Shown here piece by piece: positions 8,988-17,534 of a stretch of DNA of 64,000 nucleotides (position 1 is the stretch's first letter; every line of letters begins with the position of its first letter). The stretch lies in the NCBI RefSeq assembly GCF_944324505.1, contig NZ_CALUWO010000009.1, forward strand, positions 1 to 64,000. The letters run 5' to 3'. The translations under genes were made by a program, and so were the position numbers. The notes beneath the pieces are model-generated. The model worked only from the letters and a program-made list of their open reading frames with translations. It did not search any database and was not told the origin of the DNA. The stretch comes from an uncultured Desulfovibrio sp. (lineage in GTDB: Bacteria; Desulfobacterota; Desulfovibrionia; Desulfovibrionales; Desulfovibrionaceae).

Positions 8988-10181
8988 ATGCGTACCCTCT
9001 GGCTTGGAAAAGGCGAAGACCGCCGCCTGCGTGCCGGCCATCTCTGGATATTCGGCAACGAGGTGGACGGGCAGCGCAGCCCCCTCACCGATTTTGCGCC
9101 CGGTGAAGGCGTGACCGTGCGGGATGCGCGGGGCGGTGTCATCGGCAGTGCCTTTGTGAACCCGCATTCGCTCATCTGTGCCCGTCTCTACAGCCGCCAC
9201 CCTGACCGCGAGCTGGACGAGGCCCTGCTGCGGGAGCGGCTGACGGCGGCACTGGCCCTGCGGCAGCGCCTTTTTGACGTGCCCTATTACCGCCTCTGCC
9301 ATGGCGAAGGCGACCTGCTGCCCGGCCTGGTGGTGGACCGCTTTGGCGACCACCTGACCGTGCAGCTGGGCACGGCCGGCATGGAGGCCCGCCGCGAACA
9401 GCTGGCCGCCTGCCTGCACGAGCTGCTGCATCCTTCCTCCATCCTCTGGGACAATGATCTGGCGGCCCGCGGTCTGGAACAGCTTTCCCGCCAGTCGGTG
9501 CTGGAAGGGCCGGTGCCCCGGCGCCTGGATATTCCCGAAAACGGCTGCCGCTTCACCGCTCCCCTGCTGGACGGGCAGAAAACCGGCTGGTTCTATGACC
9601 AGCGGGCCAATCGCCGCGAGGCCGCCCGGTATGCCCGCGGGGCCGATGTGCTGGACATCTTCTGCTATGCCGGCGGCTTTGGCGGCACGGCAGCGGCAGC
9701 CGGCGCCCGCTCCGTCACCTTTGTGGATGCCTCGCCCCAGGCTGTGGAGCTGGCTGTCGACAATGCGGGCCGCAATGCGCCCGAGCTGGCCCGTGCCCAG
9801 GCCGTTACGGGCCTGTGCGGCGATGCCTTTGTCCTGCTCCAGGAACTACATGAAGCAGGCCGTCGCTTTTCCCTCATCTGTCTTGACCCGCCGGCCTTCA
9901 TCAAGCGCCGCAAGGATATGGCGCAGGGCCTGGCCGCCTACCACCGGGTCAATGCCCTGGCGCTGCACCTGCTTGCCCCCGGCGGCATCCTGGTGAGCTG
10001 CTCCTGCTCCCATCACCTGCCCGCCGACGAGCTGCGCCGCTGCCTGAGCCACGCGGCCGCCAAGCAGAAGCAGGCCCTGCGCATGCTGTACGCCGGCAGC
10101 CAGGGACCGGACCACCCCGTGCATGTGGCCATGCCCGAAACCGCCTACCTCAAGTGTTTCATTGTTCAGAAAAACGCTTGA
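8988..10181 (+). CDS. rlmI: 23S rRNA m5C methyltransferase (RlmI family)
   Basis: SAM-dependent RNA cytosine methyltransferase, 397 aa. The N-terminal PUA domain (about 1-75) starts RTLWLGKGEDRRLRAGHLWIF. The central EEHEE-like domain precedes FTAPLLDGQKTGWFYDQRANR, the RlmI hallmark. The Rossmann methyltransferase part has DIFCYAGGFG (SAM loop), FVDASP, CLDPPAF and VSCSCSHHL. E. coli RlmI methylates C1962 of 23S rRNA; the same target is inferred here. ATG 8988 follows AAGGAGA. Confidence 0.93.
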   Translation: MRTLWLGKGEDRRLRAGHLWIFGNEVDGQRSPLTDFAPGEGVTVRDARGGVIGSAFVNPHSLICARLYSRHPDRELDEALLRERLTAALALRQRLFDVPYYRLCHGEGDLLPGLVVDRFGDHLTVQLGTAGMEARREQLAACLHELLHPSSILWDNDLAARGLEQLSRQSVLEGPVPRRLDIPENGCRFTAPLLDGQKTGWFYDQRANRREAARYARGADVLDIFCYAGGFGGTAAAAGARSVTFVDASPQAVELAVDNAGRNAPELARAQAVTGLCGDAFVLLQELHEAGRRFSLICLDPPAFIKRRKDMAQGLAAYHRVNALALHLLAPGGILVSCSCSHHLPADELRRCLSHAAAKQKQALRMLYAGSQGPDHPVHVAMPETAYLKCFIVQKNA

Positions 10182-10231
10182 TTTTTCATAACCGGTCCGG
10201 CCTTGCCCGGACCTGCCCAAGGAAGTGTACC

Positions 10232-11416
10232 ATGCTTAACAAGACCAGACTGCTGACCCCCGGACCCACGCCCCTGCCGGAACAGGTGCGCCTTGCGCTT
10301 GCGCAGGACATGATTCATCACCGCAAAAGCGACTTCATGAACATCATGCAGCGCGTGCAGGGGAACCTGCGCACGCTTTTCGGCACGGAACAGGCTGTGC
10401 TGCCGCTGAGCTGCTCCGGCACCGGCGCCATGACCGCAGCCGTCTACAGTCTCTTTTCTCCCGGCGAACGGGTGCTGGTGATCAATGGCGGCAAGTTCGG
10501 CGAACGCTGGCGCGACATTGCCCGCATGCGTGGTCTGGATGTCAAGACCATTGACGTGGAATGGGGCAAGGCCGTCGAAGCAGCCGATGTCATTGCCGCT
10601 CTGGACGCGGATCCTGCCATCCGCGGCGTTTTCATCCAGCTTTCCGAAACGTCCACGGGCGTGCTGCATCCCGTGCAGGAAGTGGCCGCCGTGACCCGGC
10701 AGCGGGATCTGCTGCTGGTGGTGGACGGTGTTTCGGCCGTGAGCATCTCGCCCTGTCCCATGGATGCGTGGGGCATCGACTGTCTGGTCACCGGCTCGCA
10801 GAAGGGCCTCATGCTGCCTCCCGGTCTGGCCCTGCTGGCCCTTTCTCCCAGAGCCTGGAAACGCGCCGAGGAACTGACGCCCGGCTGCTTCTACTTCAAC
10901 CTGCCCAAGGAACGCGACAAGCTGCTCAAGGGGCAGACGCTCTTCACCTCGCCCATCAACCTCATTGTGGGGCTGGACGTGAGCCTGGGCATGCTGCTCA
11001 AGGATGGTCTGGAGGCGGTCTATCGCAAGCAGTGGGCGCTGACCATGCTGACCCGCACCGCCCTTGAGGTCATGGGCCTGGAGCTGCTGGCCCGTGATCA
11101 CTTCACCTGGGGCATCACCAGCGTCAAGCTGCCCGAAGGAGTGGATGGCGTGCAGGTGGTGAAGCTGGCTGCCGAAAAGTACGGCGTCATGATGGCTGGC
11201 GGGCAGGACAAGCTCAAGGGCCGTATTGTGCGCGTGGGGCACATGGGCTGGGTGGACTGGTCCGACGTCACGGCCGGCCTGTATGCCCTGAACCGCTGCC
11301 TGGCTGCCGTAGGCGGCTACAGCGGTGCCCGCGACTATCTGGAACAGGGCCTTGATGCCTACGAACGTGCGCTGGAAGTGGCCCCCGGCACACCCATTCT
11401 GCGTCATCACGGCTAG
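10232..11416 (+). CDS. Class V PLP aminotransferase (alanine-glyoxylate/serine-pyruvate type)
   Basis: 394 aa, fold type I PLP enzyme. LLTPGPTPLPEQV opens the protein as in alanine-glyoxylate and serine-pyruvate transaminases. VDGVSAVSISPCPMDAWGID holds the PLP aspartate, and TGSQKGLMLPPGLA has the Schiff-base lysine. C-terminal RIVRVGHMGWVDWSD is also typical. Substrate cannot be settled from sequence: glyoxylate/alanine, serine/pyruvate, or the phosphonopyruvate-type relatives. I chose ATG 10232 because AAGGAAG lies 6 nt upstream; an earlier in-frame start at 10154 overlaps rlmI. A DUF1844 gene follows after 20 nt. Confidence 0.9.
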   Translation: MLNKTRLLTPGPTPLPEQVRLALAQDMIHHRKSDFMNIMQRVQGNLRTLFGTEQAVLPLSCSGTGAMTAAVYSLFSPGERVLVINGGKFGERWRDIARMRGLDVKTIDVEWGKAVEAADVIAALDADPAIRGVFIQLSETSTGVLHPVQEVAAVTRQRDLLLVVDGVSAVSISPCPMDAWGIDCLVTGSQKGLMLPPGLALLALSPRAWKRAEELTPGCFYFNLPKERDKLLKGQTLFTSPINLIVGLDVSLGMLLKDGLEAVYRKQWALTMLTRTALEVMGLELLARDHFTWGITSVKLPEGVDGVQVVKLAAEKYGVMMAGGQDKLKGRIVRVGHMGWVDWSDVTAGLYALNRCLAAVGGYSGARDYLEQGLDAYERALEVAPGTPILRHHG

Positions 11417-11436
11417 TGCGCTGCGGGGAGGCTGCC

Positions 11437-11727
11437 ATGAACAAGCAGAATGCGTCGTCCGCCTCGTCATTGCCGGAGGTGACCTTTTCCACCTTTGTCA
11501 TGTCCCTGGCCTCTGCGGCGCTGGTGCAGCTGGGCGAGGTACCCAATCCCGATACCGGCGCCCAGACCGCCAATCCGGAACTTGCCCGGCACAGCATCGA
11601 CATGCTGGAAATGCTGCACCGCAAGACCACGCAGGGCCTGGACGAACAGGAGCGGAAGCTGCTGGAAAGCCTGCTCTACGAACTGCGCATGAAATATGTC
11701 ATGAAATGCGGCAATGCCGCCCGTTAA
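11437..11727 (+). CDS. DUF1844 domain protein
   Basis: 96 aa, acidic and soluble, matching the short DUF1844 family, which has no assigned function. Recognisable core: FSTFVMSLASAALVQLGEVPNP near residues 17-38, then an amphipathic helical half with LHRKTTQGLDEQERKLLESLLYEL. ATG 11437 has GGGAGG 6 nt upstream; a GTG at 11416 overlapping the previous stop is less likely. It is embedded between the aminotransferase and argC (24-nt gap) in the same direction. Confidence 0.88.
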   Translation: MNKQNASSASSLPEVTFSTFVMSLASAALVQLGEVPNPDTGAQTANPELARHSIDMLEMLHRKTTQGLDEQERKLLESLLYELRMKYVMKCGNAAR

Positions 11728-11751
11728 CCCTCTGCAAAGGATACGTCTATC

Positions 11752-12807
11752 ATGGCTGACATGATTCGCGCCGGTCTTGTGGGCATTACCGGCTATACCG
11801 GTATGGAACTGGCCCGCCTGCTGGCCATGCACCCCCGCATGCGCCTGGTGGAAGCCTGTTCCCGTGCCGAGGCCGGCCGCCGCCTGGGTGACTTCTACCC
11901 CTTCCTGGAAAAACTGCCCGGCGCCGATGTGTGCATCAGCGAGTTCCATGCCCAGCGCATGGCCGCGGCCTGTGACGTGGTCTTTCTGGCCGTGCCCCAT
12001 GGCACGGCCATGGAAATGGCCGCCGATCTGATCGCTGCCGGCACCCGTGTGGTGGACCTTTCGGCAGACTTCCGCCTGCGGGATGCCCAGGTCTACGAAC
12101 AATGGTATGTGCCGCACACCCGCCAGAGCCTGCTGCCGCAGGCGGTCTACGGCCTACCGGAACTCTATGCGGACCAGGCGGCCCGCAGCCGTCTGGTGGC
12201 CAATCCGGGCTGCTATCCCTCATCGGCCATTCTCGGCCTGTATGCCGCCCTGAAGCATGACCTCATCCAGACCGACGGCATTGTGGTGGATTCCAAGTCC
12301 GGCACCACGGGCGCGGGGCGCAAGGCGACCGTCTCCTCGCTGTACTGCGAAGTGGCCGATACCTTCCGGGCCTACGGCCTGGCCAAGCATCGCCATACAC
12401 CGGAAATCGAGCAGGAAGTCTCCCTGCTGGCAGGCCGGGAGGTGCATGTCTCCTTCAATCCCCATCTGGTTCCCATGAACCGCGGCATCCTGTCCACCAT
12501 CTACACCATGCTCAAGAATCCGGCCACCACGCTGGATGACGTGCATGCCGCCTACAGCCGCACCTGGGCCGGCAGCCGCTGGATCCGCGTGCTGCCCAAG
12601 GGCAAGCTGCCGGAAACCCGCTTTGTCCGCGGCACCATGTTCTGCGATCTGGGCCTGGCTGTGGACCCGCGCACCGGGCGCCTCATCATTGTGGCGGCCA
12701 TTGACAATCTGTGCCGGGGCGCTTCCGGACAGGCCATTGCCAATGCCAACCTCATGTGCGGCCTTCCCGTGGAAACGGGCCTTGAACTGGCGCCGCTCAT
12801 GCCGTAA
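11752..12807 (+). CDS. argC: N-acetyl-gamma-glutamyl-phosphate reductase
   Basis: NADPH-dependent reductase giving N-acetylglutamate semialdehyde, third step of arginine synthesis. 351 aa, family-typical length. The N-terminal Rossmann motif is GLVGITGYTGMELARLL; the active-site cysteine is in VANPGCYPSSAILGLYA; SKSGTTGAGRK and HRHTPEIEQE are also diagnostic. ATG 11752 follows AAAGGA. Other arginine genes are in this window (argF, carA/B, argG, argH), all in separate units. A strong hairpin closes the unit right after argC. Confidence 0.97.
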   Translation: MADMIRAGLVGITGYTGMELARLLAMHPRMRLVEACSRAEAGRRLGDFYPFLEKLPGADVCISEFHAQRMAAACDVVFLAVPHGTAMEMAADLIAAGTRVVDLSADFRLRDAQVYEQWYVPHTRQSLLPQAVYGLPELYADQAARSRLVANPGCYPSSAILGLYAALKHDLIQTDGIVVDSKSGTTGAGRKATVSSLYCEVADTFRAYGLAKHRHTPEIEQEVSLLAGREVHVSFNPHLVPMNRGILSTIYTMLKNPATTLDDVHAAYSRTWAGSRWIRVLPKGKLPETRFVRGTMFCDLGLAVDPRTGRLIIVAAIDNLCRGASGQAIANANLMCGLPVETGLELAPLMP

Positions 12808-12812
12808 TTCCC

Positions 12813-12845
12813 CTGTCCGGGAAGGGCACCGCCCTTCCCGGACAG
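12813..12845 (+). terminator. Perfect 15-bp hairpin after argC
   Basis: CTGTCCGGGAAGGGC (12813-12827) pairs perfectly with 12831-12845 across loop ACC. It is followed by ACAACCCTTTTCC, a weak T-tract. It lies 6 nt after the argC stop and separates argC from hypD. Confidence 0.7.
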
Positions 12846-12877
12846 ACAACCCTTTTCCTTCCGGGGCTTGTGACCTC

Positions 12878-14029
12878 ATGACGCCTTTTTCCTCCACAGA
12901 CGGTGCCGCAGCGGACAGCAATCTGGCCGCACGGCTCACCCGTTCCCTGCGTGATCCGCAGCTTTGCCACGCCCTGCTGGCCCGACTTGAGCAGGCTCTG
13001 GACGGCCGGTCCCTGCGCTTCATGGAAGTCTGCGGCACGCATACCGTGTCCATTTTTCAAAGCGGCCTGCGCTCCCTGCTGCCGGCTGCGGTACGGCATC
13101 TTTCTGGTCCGGGCTGTCCGGTCTGCGTCACCCATGATGCGGAAGTGGCGGCCTTTCTGGACCTGGCCGGCCGGGACAACGTCATTGTGGCCACCTTCGG
13201 GGACCTGCTGCGCGTTCCCGGCCCCGGCGGCAAAAGCCTCAAGCATGCCAAGGCCCAGGGCGCGCGGGTGGAAATCGTCTACTCGCCCATGGATGCCCTG
13301 ACGCTGGCCGCGGCCAATCCCCGGCAGACCGTGGTCTTCCTGGGGATCGGCTTTGAAACCACTGCCCCCACGGTGGCCGCCACCCTGAGCATGGCCGAAA
13401 GCCGCGGACTGGACAATTTCACAGTCTTTTCGCTGCACAAGCTGGTCCCCCCGGCGCTGCGCGCCCTGCTGGATGACCCCCTGCAACAGGAACAGCCCAT
13501 CGAAGCCTTTCTGCTGCCGGGGCATGTGTCCACCATTCTCGGCCTTGCCCCCTATGCCTTTCTGGCTGACGAATATCACGTGCCGGCCGTGGTGGGCGGC
13601 TTTGAACCGGCGGACATTCTGCTGGCCCTCTGCCTCATGGCCGAACAGCGCCGTGACGGCAGGGCCGCCGTGGTCAATGCCTATCCCCGTGCCGTGGACA
13701 ATACGGGCAATCCCCGCGCCCGCGCCCTGCTGGAACAGTATTTCCAGCCGGCCGACGCCCTGTGGCGCGGCATAGGCCGCATCGCCCGGAGCGGCCTGGC
13801 CCTGCGCCCGGCCTATGCCCGCTTTGATGCTGTGGCCCGGCTGGACATTCCCCTGCCCGACGTGCCGCCCCTGCCGGGCTGCCGCTGCGGCCAGGTGCTC
13901 AAGGGGCACATCACGCCCCCGCAGTGCCCCCTGTTCGGCAAGGCCTGTACCCCGGCCACCCCCGTCGGTCCCTGCATGGTGTCCACCGAAGGCAGCTGTG
14001 CGGCCTATTACAAATATTCGCAGCTCTGA
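12878..14029 (+). CDS. hypD: Hydrogenase maturation factor HypD
   Basis: [4Fe-4S] scaffold protein that, with HypC, assembles the Fe(CN)2CO group of [NiFe]-hydrogenases. 383 aa. Conserved cysteines are seen in EVCGTHT (Cys52) and GPGCPVCVT (Cys80, Cys83), and a Cys-rich C-terminus holds GCRCGQVL, CPLFGKAC and GPCMVSTEGSCAAYY. Further motifs are GIGFETTAPT and LPGHVSTILG. ATG 12878 was chosen by the length of homologues; its Shine-Dalgarno is poor. hypE follows after 16 nt. The other hyp genes (A, B, C, F) are not in the window. Confidence 0.94.
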   Translation: MTPFSSTDGAAADSNLAARLTRSLRDPQLCHALLARLEQALDGRSLRFMEVCGTHTVSIFQSGLRSLLPAAVRHLSGPGCPVCVTHDAEVAAFLDLAGRDNVIVATFGDLLRVPGPGGKSLKHAKAQGARVEIVYSPMDALTLAAANPRQTVVFLGIGFETTAPTVAATLSMAESRGLDNFTVFSLHKLVPPALRALLDDPLQQEQPIEAFLLPGHVSTILGLAPYAFLADEYHVPAVVGGFEPADILLALCLMAEQRRDGRAAVVNAYPRAVDNTGNPRARALLEQYFQPADALWRGIGRIARSGLALRPAYARFDAVARLDIPLPDVPPLPGCRCGQVLKGHITPPQCPLFGKACTPATPVGPCMVSTEGSCAAYYKYSQL

Positions 14030-14045
14030 TGCAACAGGAGATATG

Positions 14046-15059
14046 ATGGACGACTGTATCCTGCTTGATGCCGGCAGCGGAGGGCGCGCCTCCCAGCGGC
14101 TCATCGGCCAGTGCTTTCTGCGTCATTTTGCCAATCCGCTGCTGGAACGCATGGACGATGCGGCCCTGCTGGACCTGCACGGCCCGCTGGCCATGAGCAC
14201 CGATTCCTATACCGTGACGCCGCTCTTCTTTCCCGGCGGCAGCATCGGGACCCTGGCCGTGCACGGAACGGTCAATGATGTGAGCATGCTGGGGGCTGTC
14301 CCCCGCTATCTGAGCTGCGGCTTCATCATCGAGGAGGGCCTGCCCCTGTCCACCCTGGAACGGGTGGCAGAGGACATGGGCAAGGCGGCAGCTGCCGCCG
14401 GGGTACAGATCGTGACCGGGGATACCAAGGTGGTGCAGCGCGGCGCCTGCGACAAGCTGTTCATCAATACCACGGGCATCGGCACCGTCCGCGCTTGCCC
14501 GGCGCCTTCCGGCCATGCCGCCCGCCCCGGCGATGCCGTACTGGTCAGCGGGGCCATGGGCGATCATGGCCTGACCATCATGGGCAGCCGCGAGGGTCTC
14601 TCCTTTCTGACAGACGTGCAGTCCGACTCCGCACCACTCAACGGGCTTGTGGCGGCGGTGCTGGATGCCGTGGGCGACAGCGGCGACGTGCACGTGCTGC
14701 GCGATCCCACCCGTGGCGGTCTGGCCACCACGCTCAATGAAATTGCCCAGCAGTCCGGCGTCCAGATTCGGCTGGAGGAATCGGCCATTCCCGTGCACGA
14801 AGCGGTGCGCAGCGGCTGCTCCTTTCTGGGGCTGGATCCCCTCTATCTGGCTAATGAAGGCAAGTGCATCTGCATTGTGCCGGAACACAGGGCCGAGGCC
14901 GCTCTGGCAGCCATGCGCAGTACGCCCTACGGCAGGGAAGCTGCCCGCATCGGCAGTGTCACGGACGGCAGGGCCGGTCAGGTGGTGCTGCAAACACCCA
15001 TCGGCGGCGAACGCCTGCTGGGCATGCTGGAAGGCGCCCAGCTGCCGCGCATCTGCTGA
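14046..15059 (+). CDS. hypE: Hydrogenase maturation factor HypE (carbamoyl dehydratase)
   Basis: ATP-dependent dehydratase that turns the carbamoyl group placed on its C-terminal cysteine by HypF into the cyanide ligand of [NiFe]-hydrogenase. 337 aa of the PurM/AIR-synthase fold: LDAGSGGRASQRLI, MSTDSYTVTPLFFPGG, HGTVNDVSMLGA, GDTKVV and DPTRGGLATTLNE. It ends in PRIC, the swinging thiol tail. Two adjacent ATGs (14043, 14046) exist. AGGAG at 14036-14040 gives a 5-nt spacing to 14046 but only 2 nt to 14043, so 14046 is preferred. Confidence 0.95.
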   Translation: MDDCILLDAGSGGRASQRLIGQCFLRHFANPLLERMDDAALLDLHGPLAMSTDSYTVTPLFFPGGSIGTLAVHGTVNDVSMLGAVPRYLSCGFIIEEGLPLSTLERVAEDMGKAAAAAGVQIVTGDTKVVQRGACDKLFINTTGIGTVRACPAPSGHAARPGDAVLVSGAMGDHGLTIMGSREGLSFLTDVQSDSAPLNGLVAAVLDAVGDSGDVHVLRDPTRGGLATTLNEIAQQSGVQIRLEESAIPVHEAVRSGCSFLGLDPLYLANEGKCICIVPEHRAEAALAAMRSTPYGREAARIGSVTDGRAGQVVLQTPIGGERLLGMLEGAQLPRIC

Positions 15060-15091
15060 CGCCCTGTCCGGCGGCAGGACGGCACCGCCTT

Positions 15092-15125
15092 CACCGGCGC
15101 AGCAGGGAGCTGCCGGCCGCCGGTG
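15092..15125 (+). other. Hairpin between hypE and the cupin gene
   Basis: CACCGGCG (starting 15092-15093) pairs with CGCCGGTG (15118-15125), with an inner CAGC/GCTG stem around AGGGA. There is no T-run. It lies in the leader of the next gene and could be an attenuating or stabilising structure. Confidence 0.3.
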
Positions 15126-15163
15126 CAGGGGAGTTCCTGCCGCCGCATTGTCTGGAAATATCC

Positions 15164-15724
15164 ATGTGCACACGGCAGAAGCTTTCCGCCTCGCAGCTTG
15201 TCACCCTGTACAAGCTGGAACCGCATCCCGAAGGCGGCCACTACAGGCGCATCTGGCAGAGTGCCGGCGGCATTGACGCGGCATCCCTGCCGCCGCAGTA
15301 CGGCGGATGGCGCCATTACAGCACCTCCATCCTCTTTCTGCTGCAAGCGGGCGAATATTCCCGGCTGCATCGTCTCCATTCTGACGAGATATGGCACTTT
15401 CTGCTGGGCGGCCCCCTGCGGCTGGTGCTCATCTTTCCTGACGGGCACGGCGAAGAACGGCTGCTGGGCAACCAGCCCCTTTCCGGACAGCTGCCGGTGA
15501 GCGTGGTGCCGGGCGGCTGCTGGTTTGCCGCCCGCCCCGCCCCGGGCTGTCCGTATGCCCTGGTGGGCTGCACCGTGGCGCCGGGCTTTGACTTTGCCGA
15601 TTTTCAGCTGGCGGCGCATGCACGGGACATTCTGCATGGTCTGCCGCAGGCTGATGCCGCGACCCGGCGCATCCTGACGGAATTCCTCCCCGCAGCCGGC
15701 CACACCTCACCCCACGACGCCTGA
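15164..15724 (+). CDS. Cupin_5 (DUF985) family protein
   Basis: 186 aa, single-domain cupin of the DUF985 type. The opening TLYKLEPHPEGGHYRRIWQS is the family signature. HRLHSDEIWHFLLGGPL is the barrel metal/substrate motif, and SVVPGGCWFAARP and VGCTVAPGFDFADFQL close the barrel. The biochemical role of the family is poorly defined. The start ATG 15164 is weakly supported (GGAAAT upstream). It lies about 100 nt after hypE and may be read with it. Confidence 0.85.
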   Translation: MCTRQKLSASQLVTLYKLEPHPEGGHYRRIWQSAGGIDAASLPPQYGGWRHYSTSILFLLQAGEYSRLHRLHSDEIWHFLLGGPLRLVLIFPDGHGEERLLGNQPLSGQLPVSVVPGGCWFAARPAPGCPYALVGCTVAPGFDFADFQLAAHARDILHGLPQADAATRRILTEFLPAAGHTSPHDA

Positions 15725-16231
15725 TCCGGGCTGCGGCGCCTGCCCGGCCACAGGCAAACGGGTATGCGGCACAACGGCCACGGTACGCACCGGGGTATTT
15801 CCCCGCATCCTTCTCCGGCCGCGCATGCCATGTCGCCGCAACGGCTGCCATGCTTGCACCCAGCAGCATGGGACGCCCCGCCGCATGATCACCCTCTGCT
15901 GCATGATATGCCCCGTACCGGCAGTGCGCGTCCCTTCCGTCAAAGGTCTGCCTGTTTACCAGCGGATGACGCGGGGCAGCGCCGGAAACAGACCGACAAT
16001 GTACTGCCGGCCCGGCCATACCTGGGCAGGCTGTTCCGCCCTCTCCGCGCCGCACACATCTCGTCACCGCACACAGGCGATGACCGCCATTTGGCTGCCA
16101 CCGGAGCGAGGTCACGGCATGTCACCGACAAGAAGCGGCCGTCGTCCCCCGTCCCTGTCGGACAGGCTGCGGCACAGGCCCGCACAGACGGCAGACCGTT
16201 TTTACGTCAACAACGGCAGCGCAATGCCGAC
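15725..16231. other. Gene-free GC-rich interval
   Basis: About 500 bp between the convergent cupin gene and argF. No frame has both a ribosome site and a recognisable product on either strand; translated stretches are Arg/Pro/His-rich, as expected from non-coding GC-rich DNA. It could be decayed coding DNA, but I could not identify a parent gene. Confidence 0.5.
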
Positions 16232-16255
16232 AAAAAAGGGGACCCGAAGGTCCCC
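16232..16255 (-). terminator. Intrinsic terminator of argF
   Basis: On the minus strand GGGGACC/GGTCCCC (16249-16255 with 16238-16244) with a CGAA-type tetraloop is followed by six T (A6 at 16232-16237 on the plus strand). It lies about 40 nt past the argF stop. Confidence 0.9.
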
Positions 16256-16297
16256 CCATGCTATCGTCACGACGCAGGCTTTCCCGCCGTGCGGCGG

Positions 16298-17323
16298 CTA
16301 TTTGCCGTAGATGAAGTCGTCCGGCACATCCGCCAGCGTGGCCACCATGACGGCCTTGATGGTGTGCATGCGGTTTTCCGCTTCCTGGAATACATAGCTG
16401 TTGGGGCCTTCGAAAACGTCGTCGCTCACTTCCATGTATTCCAGACCAAAGCGCTGGTAAATCTTTTCCCCAATGGTGGTCTGCCGGTTATGGAAGCTGG
16501 GCAGGCAGTGCAGCAGGCCGCAGCGGGGATTGTTGGTCTTGCGCATGACCTCGGCGTCAATGCTGTAGGGGGTCAGCAGATTGATGCGCTCCTGCCATAC
16601 CTCGTCCGGCTCTCCCATGGAGACCCAGACATCGGTATACAGAAAGTCGCAGCCGTCCACACCCTCATCCACGCTTTCCGTGCGGGTGATGCGGGCACCG
16701 GTCTTTTCGGCAATGGCGCAGGCCGTGGCAAAGATTTCGTCCGATGTCCAGAGCGGCCGGGGCGCCACAGACCGGAAGTCAAGCCCCAGCATGGCGCAGC
16801 AGATCATGAGGGAATTGCCCATGTTATAGCGGGCATCGCCCAGATAGGCCAGACGCTGTTCCTTCAGCGGCTTCTGGCTGCATTCGCGCATGGTCAGCAT
16901 ATCGGCCAGCATCTGCGTGGGATGCCATTCATTGGTCAGACCATTCCACACGGGCACGGAGGCATAGGCAGCCAGGGTTTCCACAATGTCCTGCCCGAAT
17001 CCGCGGTATTCTATGCCGTCATAAAAACCGGAGAGCACCCGGGCTGTATCGGCCATGGATTCCTTCTTGCCCATCTGGGAACCGCTGGGGCCAAGATAGG
17101 TTGTGGACGCGCCCTGATCATGTGCGCCCACCTCAAAGGAACAGCGGGTACGCGTGGAGTCCTTTTCAAACAGCAGCACAATATTCTTGCCTTCCAGAAA
17201 GCGGGGTTCCCGCTTTTCCTTCTTGGCCTTCTTCAGGGCCGCCGCCAGATCCAGCAGATACAGCAGGTCTTCGGCGGTAAAATCCGTTTCCTTCAAGAAA
17301 TGACGATTGGTCAGTCTGCTCAT
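16298..17323 (-). CDS. argF: Ornithine carbamoyltransferase
   Basis: Makes citrulline from ornithine and carbamoyl phosphate (arginine synthesis). 341 aa from ATG 17323. All catalytic motifs are intact: STRTR at residues 56-60 (carbamoyl phosphate), [14 protein letters not shown] and the Cys motif [29 protein letters not shown] is the usual N-terminus. It stands alone on the minus strand with its own terminator. Carbamoyl phosphate would come from carAB at 30044-34420. A motif-less relative is encoded at 52347-53231. Confidence 0.97.
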   Translation of the reverse strand: MSRLTNRHFLKETDFTAEDLLYLLDLAAALKKAKKEKREPRFLEGKNIVLLFEKDSTRTRCSFEVGAHDQGASTTYLGPSGSQMGKKESMADTARVLSGFYDGIEYRGFGQDIVETLAAYASVPVWNGLTNEWHPTQMLADMLTMRECSQKPLKEQRLAYLGDARYNMGNSLMICCAMLGLDFRSVAPRPLWTSDEIFATACAIAEKTGARITRTESVDEGVDGCDFLYTDVWVSMGEPDEVWQERINLLTPYSIDAEVMRKTNNPRCGLLHCLPSFHNRQTTIGEKIYQRFGLEYMEVSDDVFEGPNSYVFQEAENRMHTIKAVMVATLADVPDDFIYGK

Positions 17324-17534
17324 GCCCTCTTCACCCTTCAGCAAAGGCGGCCGCCGCCACACGTGCGCCCCATGCGCCCGGTACGGCAGCATAATCGGAA
17401 AGAGTTACAATAGCAGGGTCCGGGTACCTTGTCCATGAAATACGTTTGCCCCTCCCGGCACGCACGCGGGGAATCTCTTTTCTTGACATTGCTCCATCCC
17501 CTCTTTACCCCTAAAGAAAGCAAGGAGGAAGGCC

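Noticed and set aside
12536-12877. N-terminal extension of hypD into argC
   Set aside because: It would cross the 15-bp hairpin and overlap argC; HypD homologues begin near 12878.
15725-16231. Decayed gene in the argF-cupin spacer
   Set aside because: Six frames show no stretch resembling a known family; composition alone explains the open frames.
15764-17413. A 549-codon plus-strand frame covering the spacer and opposite argF
   Set aside because: Its second half is antisense to argF and the first half has no ribosome site or motif.
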